Shown piece by piece: positions 18,920-27,689 of a stretch of 64,000 nucleotides of DNA (positions are counted from its first letter, which is position 1; the number at the start of each line of letters is the position of its first letter). The stretch is taken from assembly GCF_018228765.1 (NCBI RefSeq), contig NZ_CP073695.1, forward strand, positions 2,589,218 through 2,653,217, given 5' to 3'. Source of the stretch: Halorubrum ruber (GTDB taxonomy: Archaea; Halobacteriota; Halobacteria; Halobacteriales; Haloferacaceae). The notes under the pieces are model-generated. The model searched no databases, was not told the DNA's origin, and worked only from the letters and a program-made list of their open reading frames with translations. The translations under genes were made by a program, and so were the position numbers.

Positions 18920-19474
18920 ATGACCCGGATCGTCGTCATCGACCTCCACGGCCAGTTCACCCACCTCGAACGGCGGGCGCTCCGCGACCTCGGCGTCGAC
19001 ACCGAGATCATCTCCGCGGACACGCCGGCCGACGAGGTCGACGCGGACGGCGTCGTCCTCTCGGGCGGCCCGGACATGGACCGCGTCGGCAACGCCCCGG
19101 ACTACCTCGACCGCGACATTCCCGTCCTCGGCATCTGCCTCGGGATGCAGCTGATCGCGAGCGAGCTCGACGGCGCGGTCGGCGCGGGCGACTACGGCGG
19201 CTACGCCGACGTCGACGTCGAGATAACCGACGACGCGGACCCGCTCGTCGGTTCGCTCGCGCCCGAGACGCGCGTCTGGGCCTCGCACGCCGACGAGGTG
19301 ACTGAACTGCCGGACGGGTTCGCCCGCACCGCCACCTCCGACGTCTGCGGCATCGAGGCGATGTCGAACCCGGACGCGGGGCTGTACGGCGTCCAGTGGC
19401 ACCCCGAGGTCGCCCACACGGAGCGCGGCGAGGAGGTCTTCGAGAACTTCGTCGCGATCTGCGAGTCGGCGTAG
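18920..19474 (+). CDS. guaAA: GMP synthase, glutamine amidotransferase subunit A
   Basis: The 184-residue class I glutamine amidotransferase has Cys73 in GICLGMQ and the His/Glu pair in VQWHPEV (near 161-163). It releases ammonia from glutamine for the separate ATP-pyrophosphatase subunit B (not in this window), the split arrangement of archaea. ATG at 18920 (MTRIVVIDLHGQFTH) is preferred over 18788 because the fold starts there. A CTTTTTGTGC-like AT stretch lies about 30 bp upstream. Confidence 0.93.
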   Translation: MTRIVVIDLHGQFTHLERRALRDLGVDTEIISADTPADEVDADGVVLSGGPDMDRVGNAPDYLDRDIPVLGICLGMQLIASELDGAVGAGDYGGYADVDVEITDDADPLVGSLAPETRVWASHADEVTELPDGFARTATSDVCGIEAMSNPDAGLYGVQWHPEVAHTERGEEVFENFVAICESA

Positions 19475-19519
19475 GGGCGTCGGGAGGAGGCGGACGACTA
19501 GCGCGGCAGGGATCCGAGA

Positions 19520-19945
19520 CTATTCTCCGATGTGCGCCGTCAACACCGGGAGTTCGCTGTGTCGCACGACCCGCTCGGCGACCGAGCCCGCCGTGACGAA
19601 GCGGCCGATCCCGGTGCGGCCGTGGGTCCCCATCACGATCAGGTCGGCCCCGTAGTCAGTCGCGGCGTCGAGTATCTCCTCGTGCGGGCGACCGCGACGG
19701 AGGTGGAGCTCAGCTTCGACGCCCCGCTCCGCGGCCGCCTCCGCGACCGCGTCGAGGGCTCGCTCGCCGCGCTCCTCCTCGCGTTCGACGACTAGATCCC
19801 ACTCGTCGGCGCCGGCGATACCCTCGTCGACGACGAACAGCGCGTGGATCCGGGCGCCCGTCAGCGCGGCGAGGCCGCAGGCCTGCTCGATGGCGGCGGC
19901 GCTCCCGGCGCTCCCGTCGGTCGGGCACAGGATCGCGTCGTACAT
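19520..19945 (-). CDS. Universal stress protein (UspA family)
   Basis: The 141-residue single-domain UspA starts [15 protein letters not shown] and carries the ATP-binding signature GTHGRTG followed by [16 protein letters not shown]. Such proteins bind ATP and are linked to stress survival, with no defined reaction. It lies 24 bp downstream of a small zinc-ribbon gene on the same strand, so the pair may be cotranscribed. Confidence 0.92.
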   Translation of the reverse strand: MYDAILCPTDGSAGSAAAIEQACGLAALTGARIHALFVVDEGIAGADEWDLVVEREEERGERALDAVAEAAAERGVEAELHLRRGRPHEEILDAATDYGADLIVMGTHGRTGIGRFVTAGSVAERVVRHSELPVLTAHIGE

Positions 19946-19969
19946 CGGTATCGGTCTCGCGCCCCCGTC

Positions 19970-20167
19970 TCAGAGCCGGTACCGCCGAACCGTGGTGTCG
20001 CCACAGCCGGGGCACTCGTGGCGGTACTCGACGGTCGCGCCCGTCGTCGCGGCCGCCCACTCGCTCTCCTCGTCGACGAACCCACACTCCTCGCAGGCGT
20101 GCGGTCGGCCGTCGAAGCGCGCCCGGAGCCGGTCGAACGCCGTGGTACCGCCGGTACGAGATGACAT
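19970..20167 (-). CDS. Small zinc-ribbon protein (haloarchaeal hypothetical)
   Basis: The 65-residue protein has two CxxC knuckles, Cys25/Cys28 and Cys52/Cys55, separated by 23 residues, the spacing of a rubredoxin-like zinc ribbon. Function is unknown. The AT-rich segment just upstream (20183-20203) is a likely promoter. It probably forms a two-gene operon with uspA downstream. Confidence 0.75.
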   Translation of the reverse strand: MSSRTGGTTAFDRLRARFDGRPHACEECGFVDEESEWAAATTGATVEYRHECPGCGDTTVRRYRL

Positions 20168-20290
20168 GTGGCAACTGTACTCAATGTCATTATTAATAGT
20201 TTACTACGAGAGGAGGAGAGCAGCTGCGCCTAGCGGCAGAAGTGGCTCCTCGGGTCCGACATCGACTCCGGAAAAACGGGTGTGCCGCCC

Positions 20291-20350
20291 GGCTGACGGA
20301 CGGGCGCGCCGCGTGACGGACGGACGCGCCGCCTGAAAGTCGGGCGCGCG
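20291..20350. repeat. Three 20-bp tandem units, non-coding
   Basis: Units start at 20291 (GGCTGACGGACGGGCGCGCC), 20311 (GCGTGACGGACGGACGCGCC) and 20331 (GCCTGAAAGTCGGGCGCGCG). They lie in the 185-bp gap between the zinc-ribbon gene and the DUF3194 stop codon. Confidence 0.7.
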
Positions 20351-20352
20351 GC

Positions 20353-20670
20353 CTACTCGGCGAACAGCTCGTCGACGGCCTCGCCCGCGGTCTCGACCGC
20401 CTCCTGCGCGACCGCCTCGCGGTCGGGCTCCGCGTCCTCGGGCGCGTTGAGGTAGACGTCCACGTCGAGGACGCCCTCCTCGAACGTGACGGTGACGTCG
20501 AGGTCCGTGACCGTCGACTGGTCGTAGTGTTTGAACACGATTCCCTCGGCCGCCTCGGCGGCGGTGCGAACGACCTCGTCGTCGCTCGGCTCCGCGGCGG
20601 CGTCCGCGGCGTCCGCGGCGTCGTCCGCACCGTCGTTGGCCTCTGAATCGTCGGTTCCGTCGTCGGTCAC
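20353..20670 (-). CDS. DUF3194 family protein
   Basis: The 105-residue protein has an acidic Asp/Ala head (1-30) followed by the compact DUF3194 domain (AAEGIVFKHYDQSTVTDLDV through EAVDELFAE). In archaea this family regularly follows prefoldin beta in the L37Ae-RpoP-Pcc1-prefoldin cluster, as here. Function is unknown; a role beside prefoldin is inference from gene order. The gene starts 4 bp after the pfdB stop. Confidence 0.82.
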   Translation of the reverse strand: MTDDGTDDSEANDGADDAADAADAAAEPSDDEVVRTAAEAAEGIVFKHYDQSTVTDLDVTVTFEEGVLDVDVYLNAPEDAEPDREAVAQEAVETAGEAVDELFAE

Positions 20671-20674
20671 GGCC

Positions 20675-21076
20675 TTACGCGCCGCCGGCGCCCGGGCCGC
20701 CCGGTCCCATCGGGCCGCCGCCGCCGCCCGCGCCGCCCTGGAGCATCTGCTGGAGCTCGCTCTGGAGGTCGTCGAACTGCTCCTCGACGCGCTCCTCCTG
20801 CTTCTCGAGCTGCTCGACGCGGACCTCGAGCGAGTCGACCTTCTCCTCGAGGTCGTCGTAGGCGGACTCGTAGTCCGTCTCGACGAGGACCTCGCCGATC
20901 TCGCGGTACATCCCCGCGTCCTCGTCGACGTCTTCGAGCGCGTCGAGGGCGGTCTTCGACTCGTTGAGCGCGGACTGCGCCTGCTCCTTCTGCTCGGCGA
21001 CCTGCTGTGCGGTCTCCTGAAGCTCCTGCAGTTCCTCGATCTTCTCCTGTGCCTCGGGCGGCATGTTCCCTTGCAT
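20675..21076 (-). CDS. pfdB: Prefoldin beta subunit
   Basis: The start [19 protein letters not shown] (21076) gives 133 residues with two long coiled-coil helices flanking a short beta segment ([17 protein letters not shown]), the prefoldin beta layout. The tail is Gly/Pro-rich (residues 115-133). Prefoldin captures unfolded protein for the thermosome. An in-frame upstream extension is rejected as a shadow. Confidence 0.93.
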   Translation of the reverse strand: MQGNMPPEAQEKIEELQELQETAQQVAEQKEQAQSALNESKTALDALEDVDEDAGMYREIGEVLVETDYESAYDDLEEKVDSLEVRVEQLEKQEERVEEQFDDLQSELQQMLQGGAGGGGGPMGPGGPGAGGA

Positions 21077-21183
21077 GGGCGGACCGAGGCGGCCCGGACG
21101 GAAAAACCCCTTACTTCTCGGACGACGGACTATTCGGAGCGCAGCGGGCCGAGAGGGCGCGGTATCGGCGTATCCGATGAGCC

Positions 21184-21441
21184 TCAATCGCGTCCCGCGC
21201 CGACGCCCTCGGCGACGGAGACCAGCCGTGACCAGCTGTTGACGCCGGCGCGCAGCGCCACGAGGTCGTCGGCGAGCACGCGGACGCGGACCGCGTCGCC
21301 CTCGCGGTCGACGGTCGCGCTCGACCGGGCGTCGTCGATCTCGCCGACCTCGGGGCCGAGCGCGGCGGCCACGACGCGGGCGCGTCGCTCGGTAGGGTAA
21401 CTGAAAGAGAGGACCGTCTCGTGTGCGCGCGTCGCCGTCAC
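21184..21441 (-). CDS. pcc1: KEOPS complex subunit Pcc1
   Basis: The 85-residue protein matches the Pcc1 fold ([19 protein letters not shown], then [19 protein letters not shown]). Pcc1 dimerises within KEOPS, which makes t6A37 in ANN-decoding tRNAs. It follows rpoP by 22 bp on the same strand in the conserved ribosomal and transcription operon. Confidence 0.9.
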   Translation of the reverse strand: MTATRAHETVLSFSYPTERRARVVAAALGPEVGEIDDARSSATVDREGDAVRVRVLADDLVALRAGVNSWSRLVSVAEGVGAGRD

Positions 21442-21463
21442 GGTCCGAAATGGAGGGGGTCGC

Positions 21464-21598
21464 TTACTCGACGTCGACTTCCTTGATGTCGCCGCCGCGC
21501 TCCTTCAGGAGGACGCGGTGGCCGCAGTACGGGCAGCGCACGCCGCCGTACTCGTCGAGGGTGACGTCGCGCTTACAGCGGGAGCACTTGTAGCTCAT
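21464..21598 (-). CDS. rpoP: DNA-directed RNA polymerase subunit P
   Basis: The 44-residue zinc ribbon has Cys5/Cys8 and Cys22/Cys25 ([19 protein letters not shown]) and ends GDIKEVDVE. It is the archaeal Rpb12 homologue, needed for promoter opening. The gene lies 4 bp after rpl37ae on the same strand. Confidence 0.95.
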   Translation of the reverse strand: MSYKCSRCKRDVTLDEYGGVRCPYCGHRVLLKERGGDIKEVDVE

Positions 21599-21602
21599 CG
21601 TC

Positions 21603-21869
21603 CTATTCCTCGTCGGCGAGCGCGGCGCGGATGGAGCGGCGGACGGTGCGACCGCCGGGCGTCTCGGGGCGGTACGCACCGCCCGTGAACGTCTCGCCGG
21701 TCTCCTCGTTGACCCAAATGCCGGTACCCACGCGCTTGACGTCGTCGCCGTCGACGGTCGCGTTGCGCATCTCCGCTTCGATGTCCTGGACCCGCTTGCG
21801 GGAGACCCGGCCGTAGCGAGCGCCGAATCGGCCCGCGCTGCCGGTGCTTCGAGCCTTGTCCTCAGCCAT
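21603..21869 (-). CDS. rpl37ae: Large-subunit ribosomal protein L37Ae (eL43), lacking zinc cysteines
   Basis: The 88-residue protein starts [20 protein letters not shown], diagnostic for L37Ae, and ends with the family tail [19 protein letters not shown]. The usual CxxC...CxxC zinc ribbon is absent: where cysteines are expected it reads [20 protein letters not shown]. There is no cysteine in the whole protein. The fold must be held without zinc. It heads the operon with rpoP, pcc1, pfdB and DUF3194. The start at 21869 is set by the [10 protein letters not shown] motif and the promoter-like gap upstream. Confidence 0.92.
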   Translation of the reverse strand: MAEDKARSTGSAGRFGARYGRVSRKRVQDIEAEMRNATVDGDDVKRVGTGIWVNEETGETFTGGAYRPETPGGRTVRRSIRAALADEE

Positions 21870-21960
21870 AGTAGCCACTTCTACCGCCAGCGTAGGTAAA
21901 AAGGCTGCGAGTTGCGGCGGTCGGGAAGGCACGCGCGACGATAAGCAGACAACTGGACGC

Positions 21961-22313
21961 GGCGGTGGCGCGTGCCTGCGAGGCCGCTCTGCGGCCGAGC
22001 AGCACGCGCGAGGGAGCGGTGAGCGACGGGCGACCGGAGGGAGCCCGGAGCGAACCGCGAGGCTGGGGAGGCGTGAGGTGCGGTCGCTGTGCGGTGCGGG
22101 GCGGGACTCAAAGGGGCAGTCGCGAGGACGAAGACGCGCGACGCAAGCACTGGAGGGAGCGAGCGTAGCGAGCGACCGAAGCGCGCAGCGAGCGCATCGA
22201 GTCCTCGCGACTGGGGCTTTGGCGGTGTTCGTGTCGGTAGCGTGCGTATATCACCGAGCGACTGGGGCGTTGGCGGTGTTCGCCGGGGCTCCCGTTTCGG
22301 TTACTTATAAATG
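21961..22313 (+). repeat. Structured dispersed element, copy 2
   Basis: Copy 2 lies between rpl37ae (-) and thi4 (+). GGCGCGTGCCTGCGAG pairs with GAGCAGCACGCGC around the tip GGCCGCtctGCGGCC. The second hairpin is weaker (GCGGT/ACCGC with GGGC/GCCC inside). Then come the core GAGGCTGGGGAGGCGTGAGG, GGGACTCAAAGGGGCAG and the long stem CAGTCGCGAGGAC/GTCCTCGCGACTG, followed by two tail modules starting at CTGGGGCTTTGG and CTGGGGCGTTGG. The end box is TTATAAAT at 22306-22313. The leading TATA-like box of the other copies is missing here. Confidence 0.82.
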
Positions 22314-22365
22314 TGCGAAGTGGACCCTGACACGACCTCCCACAGCTTCACCGTAACACCTATCA

Positions 22366-22389
22366 CAACCAAGTAATACTACCAAGTTG
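22366..22389. promoter_or_regulatory. Imperfect dyad at the thi4 start, candidate ThiR operator
   Basis: The 24-bp segment has the symmetry CAAC-n3-GTAnTAnTAC-n3-GTTG (16 of 24 positions symmetric) and ends 1 bp before the ATG at 22391. ACCAAGT also occurs twice as a direct repeat. A protein bound here would cover the expected start of a leaderless transcript, which suits repression. ThiR is encoded at 28328-29242. Confidence 0.45.
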
Positions 22390-22390
22390 T

Positions 22391-23326
22391 ATGAAGGGAT
22401 TCGACGGCTTCGCGGACGTGAGCGAGACGGACGTAACGAGAGCCATCGGCACCGAGTGGACGGACGGGTTCCTCGATTTCACGGATTCAGAGGTGATCGT
22501 CCTCGGCGGCGGTCCCTCCGGGCTGATGGCCGCGAAGGAGCTGGCCGAGCGCGGCGTGAAGGTGATGATCGTCGAGAAGAACAACTACCTCGGCGGCGGG
22601 TTCTGGCTCGGGGGATTCCTCATGAACACGGTGACAGTTCGGGATCCCGCCCAGGAGATCCTCGACGATCTCGACGTCGACTACGAGCCGGTCGGGGACG
22701 TCGACGGGCTCTACACCGCGGCCGGGCCGGAGGCCTGCTCCGGGCTGATCAAGGCGGCCTGCGACGCCGGCGCGCGCGTCCAGAACATGACGGAGTTCAC
22801 CGACCTCGTCGTCCGCGACGACCACGAGGTCGGCGGGATCGTGATGAACTGGACGCCCGTCCACGCGCTCCCGCGCGAGATCACCTGCGTCGACCCGATC
22901 GCGGTCGAGTCCGACCTCGTCATCGACGCGACCGGCCACGACGCCGTCGCGATCAGCAAGCTCGACGAGCGCGGCGTCCTCTCGGCGCCCGGCATCGAAC
23001 ACGCCAAGGAGAATAACACCGGGATGGACCAGACCGGCGACGGCGAGTACGGCGCCCCCGGCCACGACTCGCCCGGCCACGACTCGATGTGGGTCGGCGA
23101 GAGCGAGGACGCCGTCGTCGAGCACACCGGCGTCGTCCACGACGGCCTGATCGCCTCCGGGATGGCGGTCGCGACCGCCCACGGCCTCCCGCGGATGGGT
23201 CCCACGTTCGGCGCGATGTTGGTGTCGGGGAAGCGCGCCGCCCAGACCGCGCTGGACGAACTCGGCGTCGACGCGCCCGAGGTCGAGCTGTCGGTCGGGA
23301 GCGGGCCCGCCCCCGCGGACGACTGA
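22391..23326 (+). CDS. thi4: Thiamine thiazole synthase Thi4 (archaeal type)
   Basis: The 311-residue FAD/NAD-binding protein has [18 protein letters not shown] near 38-55, [11 protein letters not shown] near 65-75, the conserved Cys166 in REITCVDP and the C-terminal [15 protein letters not shown]. Thi4 makes the adenylated thiazole precursor of thiamine. Yeast Thi4 donates sulfur from its own cysteine, whereas archaeal enzymes are usually catalytic, and I cannot assign the mode from sequence. A Gly/His/Asp segment near 220-230 ([10 protein letters not shown]) may bind iron. The gene is bracketed by inverted copies of the structured repeat. Confidence 0.92.
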   Translation: MKGFDGFADVSETDVTRAIGTEWTDGFLDFTDSEVIVLGGGPSGLMAAKELAERGVKVMIVEKNNYLGGGFWLGGFLMNTVTVRDPAQEILDDLDVDYEPVGDVDGLYTAAGPEACSGLIKAACDAGARVQNMTEFTDLVVRDDHEVGGIVMNWTPVHALPREITCVDPIAVESDLVIDATGHDAVAISKLDERGVLSAPGIEHAKENNTGMDQTGDGEYGAPGHDSPGHDSMWVGESEDAVVEHTGVVHDGLIASGMAVATAHGLPRMGPTFGAMLVSGKRAAQTALDELGVDAPEVELSVGSGPAPADD

Positions 23327-23379
23327 TAAACCACCGCTGACGCTTCGAGGACGGCCCCCTCCAACGCCTCTGACTCTTA

Positions 23380-23745
23380 TTTATAAATCGTCGACTTAGA
23401 TCAACGGCAAACTCCTCCAAAGCCCCAGCCGCTCGGCTATACTCGGTCAACTGTGGATCGACGGCGAACCCCTCCAAAGCCCCAGTCGCGAGGCCGCCGT
23501 ACGCTCGCTGCGCTCCTCACTCGGTCGCTCACTTCGTTCGCTCCCTCGTTCCGGTGCTTACGTCGCCTACGGCGGCCTCGCGACTGCCCCTTTGAGTCCC
23601 ACCCCCACCGCCCCGCACAGCAGCCTCACACCTCCCCAGCCTCGCCGCTCACGCCCTTCGGGCGTTCGCGGCGTCCCTCGCGCGTGCTGGCTCGCGGCCT
23701 ACCGGCCGCTCGCAGGCACGCGCCGACCGCGTATCGATTTATAAG
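23380..23745 (-). repeat. Structured dispersed element, copy 3 (minus strand)
   Basis: Copy 3 lies between thi4 and pyk on the minus strand. The leading box is CTTATAAAT (plus 23737-23745 region). The first tip is CGGCCggtaGGCCG. The second hairpin uses CGCCG/CGGCG with ACGCCC/GGGCGT inside (plus 23643-23673). The long stem is perfect over 19 bp: CAGTCGCGAGGCCGCCGTA at 23483-23501 pairs with TACGGCGGCCTCGCGACTG at 23568-23586. Two tail modules follow, and the element ends in TTTATAAAT (23380-23388). Confidence 0.85.
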
Positions 23746-23857
23746 TGGTCGCCGTACTCCGAGTCGGAGAACCGCGTCGGGACCGTTCTTCACGAACGTT
23801 TACTCGGGAGCGACGCAACCGGGTGCCTTTTTCCGGCGCTACGTCGAACCCGGCGAC

Positions 23858-25615
23858 ATGCGAAACGCCAAGATCGTCTGTACGATCGGTCCCGCCTCGG
23901 ACGACCGGGACACGATCCGCGGCCTCGCCGACGCGGGGATGTCCGTCGTCCGGCTCAACGCCAGCCACGGAACGACCGACCACCGGGAGACGGTGATCGA
24001 ACGCGCCCGCGAGGTCGACGACGAGATCGACGACCCGCTCGCGGTGATGGTCGACCTGAAGGGCCCGGAGGTCCGGACCGCCGAGATCGACGAGCCGATC
24101 TCGCTCGCGAAGGGCTCGGAGGTCACCTTCGCCGAGGGAGACGACGCGACGCCCGAGCGCGTCGGCCTCACCCACTCGATCGGGGCCGCGGGACCGGGCG
24201 ACACGATCCTGCTGGACGACGGTCGGATCGAGTGCCGCGTCGAGCGCGTCGAGGGCGAGTCCGTCGTCGCGACGGTCGTCTCCGGCGGGAAGCTCGGCTC
24301 CCGGAAGGGCGTGAACCTCCCCGGCGTCGCCATCGACGTGGACCTGATCACCCCCGAGGACGAGGCGGAACTCGACCTCGCGGCCCGGACGGACGCCGAC
24401 TTCGTCGCGGCTTCGTTCGTCCGGAACGCCGACGACGTGTACGAGATCGCCGACGAGCTGGAGGTCCGCGGCGGCGACGACATCCCGATCGTCGCGAAGA
24501 TCGAGCGCGCCGGCGCGGTCGAGAACTTAGAGGGGATCGTCGACGCCGCCGACGGCGTGATGGTCGCCCGCGGCGACCTCGGCGTCGAGTGCCCCTTAGA
24601 GGACGTACCGGTGATTCAAAAGCGGATCATCCGGACCTGCGTCAACGAGGGCGTCCCCGTCATCACCGCGACGGAGATGCTCGACTCGATGGTCACCTCG
24701 CGGCGGCCGACCCGCGCCGAGGCCTCCGACGTGGCCAACGCCGTCCTCGACGGCACCGACGCCGTCATGCTCTCCGGCGAGACCGCGGTCGGCGACGACC
24801 CCGTCAACGTCGTCGAGACGATGGACCGGATCGTCCGGCAGGTCGAGGCCAGCGACGAGTACGCGGAGACGCGCGAGCAGCGCGTCCCGACCGCGGAGGA
24901 GGGGTCGCGCACGGAGGCGCTGGCGCGGTCGGCGCGCTACCTCGCGCGCGACATCGGCGCCTCGACGGTCGTCGCCGTCTCCGAGTCCGGCTTCACCGCG
25001 CGCAAGACCGCCATGTTCCGGCCGGGCGTCCCGGTCGTCGCGACGACGCCGAACGACCGCGTCCGCCGTCAGCTCGCGCTCTCGTGGGGCGTCCGCCCCG
25101 TCTTAACCGAGTACGCCGACGACATGGAGGGGATCCTCGACAACGCGGTCGAGGCCGCGCTCGACCGCGGCGGCGCCAGGTCCGGCGACACCCTCGTGGT
25201 TCTCTCCGGCATGCTCACCGAGTTCGAGGGGACGAACACGACGAACACGCTGAAGGTCCACGTCGCCGCCGAGACGCTCGTGACCGGGAAGGCGGTCGTC
25301 GCCGGTCGCGTCGCCGCCCCCGTCCACCGGACCGCGGACGGCGACCTCGACGCGCTGCCGGACGGCGCCGTCGTCGCGCTCGGCCCCGACTTCGACGGGG
25401 AGTTCTCCGGCGACCTCGACCGGATCGCCGGGGTCATCGACGCCCGCGAGGGGATGACCGGCTACCCCGCCGTCGTCGCCCGCGAACTCGGCGTCCCGAT
25501 GGTCTCGGGCGCCCGCCTGCCCGAGTCCGTCGCGGACGGAACCACGGTGACCGTCGACGGCGAGCGCGGCGTCGTCTACGACGGCGACGTCCTCCGGGCG
25601 GCTCGCGAGCGGTAG
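23858..25615 (+). CDS. pyk: Pyruvate kinase with C-terminal PEP-utiliser-like domain
   Basis: The start MRNAKIVCTIGPASDD (23858) is the canonical N-terminus, and the longer upstream frame runs through repeat copy 3. The 585-residue protein has SVVRLNASHG, the B domain, catalytic AKIERAGAVENL and VARGDLGVE (Mg binding). After about residue 475 an extra phosphohistidine-like mobile domain (DFDGEFSGDLDRIAGVIDAR, GVPMVSGARLPESV) follows, as in many haloarchaeal and bacillar kinases; the phospho-His is not evident. It makes ATP and pyruvate from PEP. Confidence 0.94.
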   Translation: MRNAKIVCTIGPASDDRDTIRGLADAGMSVVRLNASHGTTDHRETVIERAREVDDEIDDPLAVMVDLKGPEVRTAEIDEPISLAKGSEVTFAEGDDATPERVGLTHSIGAAGPGDTILLDDGRIECRVERVEGESVVATVVSGGKLGSRKGVNLPGVAIDVDLITPEDEAELDLAARTDADFVAASFVRNADDVYEIADELEVRGGDDIPIVAKIERAGAVENLEGIVDAADGVMVARGDLGVECPLEDVPVIQKRIIRTCVNEGVPVITATEMLDSMVTSRRPTRAEASDVANAVLDGTDAVMLSGETAVGDDPVNVVETMDRIVRQVEASDEYAETREQRVPTAEEGSRTEALARSARYLARDIGASTVVAVSESGFTARKTAMFRPGVPVVATTPNDRVRRQLALSWGVRPVLTEYADDMEGILDNAVEAALDRGGARSGDTLVVLSGMLTEFEGTNTTNTLKVHVAAETLVTGKAVVAGRVAAPVHRTADGDLDALPDGAVVALGPDFDGEFSGDLDRIAGVIDAREGMTGYPAVVARELGVPMVSGARLPESVADGTTVTVDGERGVVYDGDVLRAARER

Positions 25616-25746
25616 GTCGATCCACCGAACTGGGGCCGCCGACCCGTCCCGCGCCCAACCCAACCACCCCAGCGATCTGACCGCTCCTCCCGACCCGACC
25701 GCCCGCGCCCGCCAGCCATTTATTACGGAGCCGCGTACGTCCGGCC

Positions 25747-26034
25747 ATGAGCGACGAATCCGGCGGCGACGCCCGCGACGGTGACTCGGCCGACTCCCCG
25801 GAGTCGGCGGAGTTCGGCGAGCGGAGCCGGGCCAACGACGCCGGCGACGAGAGCGCGGACGACGAGCGCGAGTGGCGCTTCGCGGTCGACGACGTCGGGC
25901 CCGACGGGGTCACGGAAGACACCGCCACGCCCGCGGACGAGCCGATAGAGCCGGGCGACGTCACCCTCGAACACGCGGTCTTCGTCGTCCTCGGGGTCGC
26001 GCTCACGGTCGGCGTCCTGCTGCTCGGGTTCTGA
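25747..26034 (+). CDS. Small acidic protein with C-terminal transmembrane helix
   Basis: The 95-residue protein has a highly acidic, Ser/Asp/Glu-rich cytoplasmic domain (1-73) and one C-terminal helix (AVFVVLGVALTVGVLLLGF), a tail-anchored layout. Domain function is unknown; similar small proteins are common in haloarchaea. TTTATTACGG about 28 bp before the ATG is a plausible TATA element, so the mRNA should be nearly leaderless. Confidence 0.7.
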   Translation: MSDESGGDARDGDSADSPESAEFGERSRANDAGDESADDEREWRFAVDDVGPDGVTEDTATPADEPIEPGDVTLEHAVFVVLGVALTVGVLLLGF

Positions 26035-26134
26035 GTCAGGTCGCCGCCGGTCGGGCGCGAACCGGGCGGGGACGGCCGCTCGACCGACGCCGCGGCCGCG
26101 CACCACTTATCAGGCCGCGGCCGTAGGACCGAAC

Positions 26135-26788
26135 ATGAACGCGCTCGCACAGTCCGGGCTCCTCTCGCCGGACACCCTCCCGCTCCTGCTTCTGACCGCG
26201 GGGCTGCTGCTCTCGATGGCGGAGGCGCTCGCCCCGGGGGCGAACTTCATCGTCGTCGGCATCGCGCTCATCGGCGCGGGACTCGGCGGGCTCCTCCTCT
26301 CGTCCGTCGTCGCCGGCGCCGGGCTGGTCGCCATCATGGCCCTCCTCACGCTCGTCTTCGGCGCCGCCGCCTTCTACGGCTACCACGAGTTCGACCTCTA
26401 CGGCGGGAAAGGGCAGCAACAGACCAGCGACAGCGACTCGCTGAAGGGGAAGACGGGGACGGTGACGGAGCGGGTGACGCCCACGGGCGGCGAGGTGAAG
26501 CTCGCCGGCGGCGGGTTCAATCCCCACTACTCCGCCCGGTCGATGGACGGCGAGATCGACGAGGGCGAGGAGGTGATGGTGGTCGACCCCGGCGGCGGCA
26601 ACGTCGTCACCGTCGAGTCGACCGGGTACGTCGAGGACGACATCGACCGCGAGCTGGCGGCCGACCGCGCCCGGAAGGCCGCCGCGAGCGACGACGACGC
26701 GGACGAGACCGCCCCGAGCGAGGCGAAAGGAGGCGACGCGGAACCGGAGACCGACGCGGAACGGGAGCCGGAGTTCGACCGGGAGTGA
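26135..26788 (+). CDS. NfeD-family membrane protein
   Basis: The 217-residue protein has three hydrophobic helices (residues about 15-90) and a soluble C-terminal OB-fold domain (GKTGTVTERVTPTGGEVKLAG ... GEEVMVVDPGGGNVVTVE), the NfeD arrangement, then an acidic tail of about 40 residues. NfeD proteins pair with stomatin-like or Clp-type membrane proteases in membrane quality control; no stomatin gene is adjacent. The start at 26135 precedes the first helix closely. Confidence 0.85.
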   Translation: MNALAQSGLLSPDTLPLLLLTAGLLLSMAEALAPGANFIVVGIALIGAGLGGLLLSSVVAGAGLVAIMALLTLVFGAAAFYGYHEFDLYGGKGQQQTSDSDSLKGKTGTVTERVTPTGGEVKLAGGGFNPHYSARSMDGEIDEGEEVMVVDPGGGNVVTVESTGYVEDDIDRELAADRARKAAASDDDADETAPSEAKGGDAEPETDAEREPEFDRE

Positions 26789-26866
26789 GGAGGTCCGCCG
26801 AGGCGCCGACCCGCGGCCGCGAGCCGGGCGGTAAAGCACTTGTCCGTCGAGGGAGATCGGCCGACT

Positions 26867-27610
26867 ATGCCCTCCCCGCTCGCCGCTCTCGCGAGCCTTC
26901 CCGGTAGCGCCCTCGACCGCGTTCGCGACGCCTTCGGCTCCCCCCGGGCCGGCGGGGTTGCGGTCGCGATGGTCGTCGTCGTCACGATCGGCACCAGCGT
27001 CGGAATCCTCGCGCTCGGAGCCGTCTTCGACGCGACGGTCGACCGGCAGATCACCGTCGACAACCCGGATCGCCCCCCGGAGCCGACCTGCGAGACGTTC
27101 GGCGACGACTCCGACTCCGTGTTCGCCGAGGAGTGCGACGAGCCGGAGCGGATCGAGGTCGACGCGGGGGAGGAACTACGCGACGCCGCGACCGGCTACC
27201 TCCACTACGGGCTGCTCGGCGTGCCGCTCTGGTGGGCGCTGTTCGCGGTCGCGCTCCACGTCGGCGCGCGCGTCGCCGGCGGCTCCGGCTCGGTCGGCGA
27301 CTCCTTCGTGATCGCGGGGTGGGCGATCGGCGTCGAGCTGCTCCGGCTCGCCGCCGGGCTCGCCGCGATCTGGTACGCGCTCTCGAACGCGGCGATCTCG
27401 GGGGAGACGTTCGAGGCGCTCTCGAACGAGATCGTCGCCGCGGTCACGAGCGCGACGGGGCCGCTGCTCGTCGCGTCCGCGGTCGGGATCGCGGTCCAGT
27501 GGGTCGTGGTCGTCGGCGGGTTAGAGGCAGAACACGACCTCGACCGCGGGAGCGCGGCGGGCGTGGCGACGGTCTTCGCGGTCGTCGCGCTGCTGCTCGC
27601 GGCGGTCTGA
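26867..27610 (+). CDS. Polytopic membrane protein, Yip1-like
   Basis: ATG at 26867 ([21 protein letters not shown]) is preferred over a TTG 27 bp upstream. The 247-residue protein has five hydrophobic helices, with an acidic extracytoplasmic loop holding two cysteines (PTCETFG, AEECDEP) between helices 1 and 2. The layout and [11 protein letters not shown] resemble haloarchaeal Yip1-domain proteins; the assignment is tentative. Function is unknown. Confidence 0.65.
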   Translation: MPSPLAALASLPGSALDRVRDAFGSPRAGGVAVAMVVVVTIGTSVGILALGAVFDATVDRQITVDNPDRPPEPTCETFGDDSDSVFAEECDEPERIEVDAGEELRDAATGYLHYGLLGVPLWWALFAVALHVGARVAGGSGSVGDSFVIAGWAIGVELLRLAAGLAAIWYALSNAAISGETFEALSNEIVAAVTSATGPLLVASAVGIAVQWVVVVGGLEAEHDLDRGSAAGVATVFAVVALLLAAV

Positions 27611-27689
27611 AGCGCCCCGGAACGTCCCGCCGCGCTCGCCGCGGCTGCGGATTCGGGAGTTTTTAAGCGCCGGCGCTCCCCCTCCCGGT

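Noticed and set aside
23453-23857. N-terminal extension of pyruvate kinase
   Set aside because: It translates repeat copy 3; the canonical MRNAKIVCTIGP start is at 23858.
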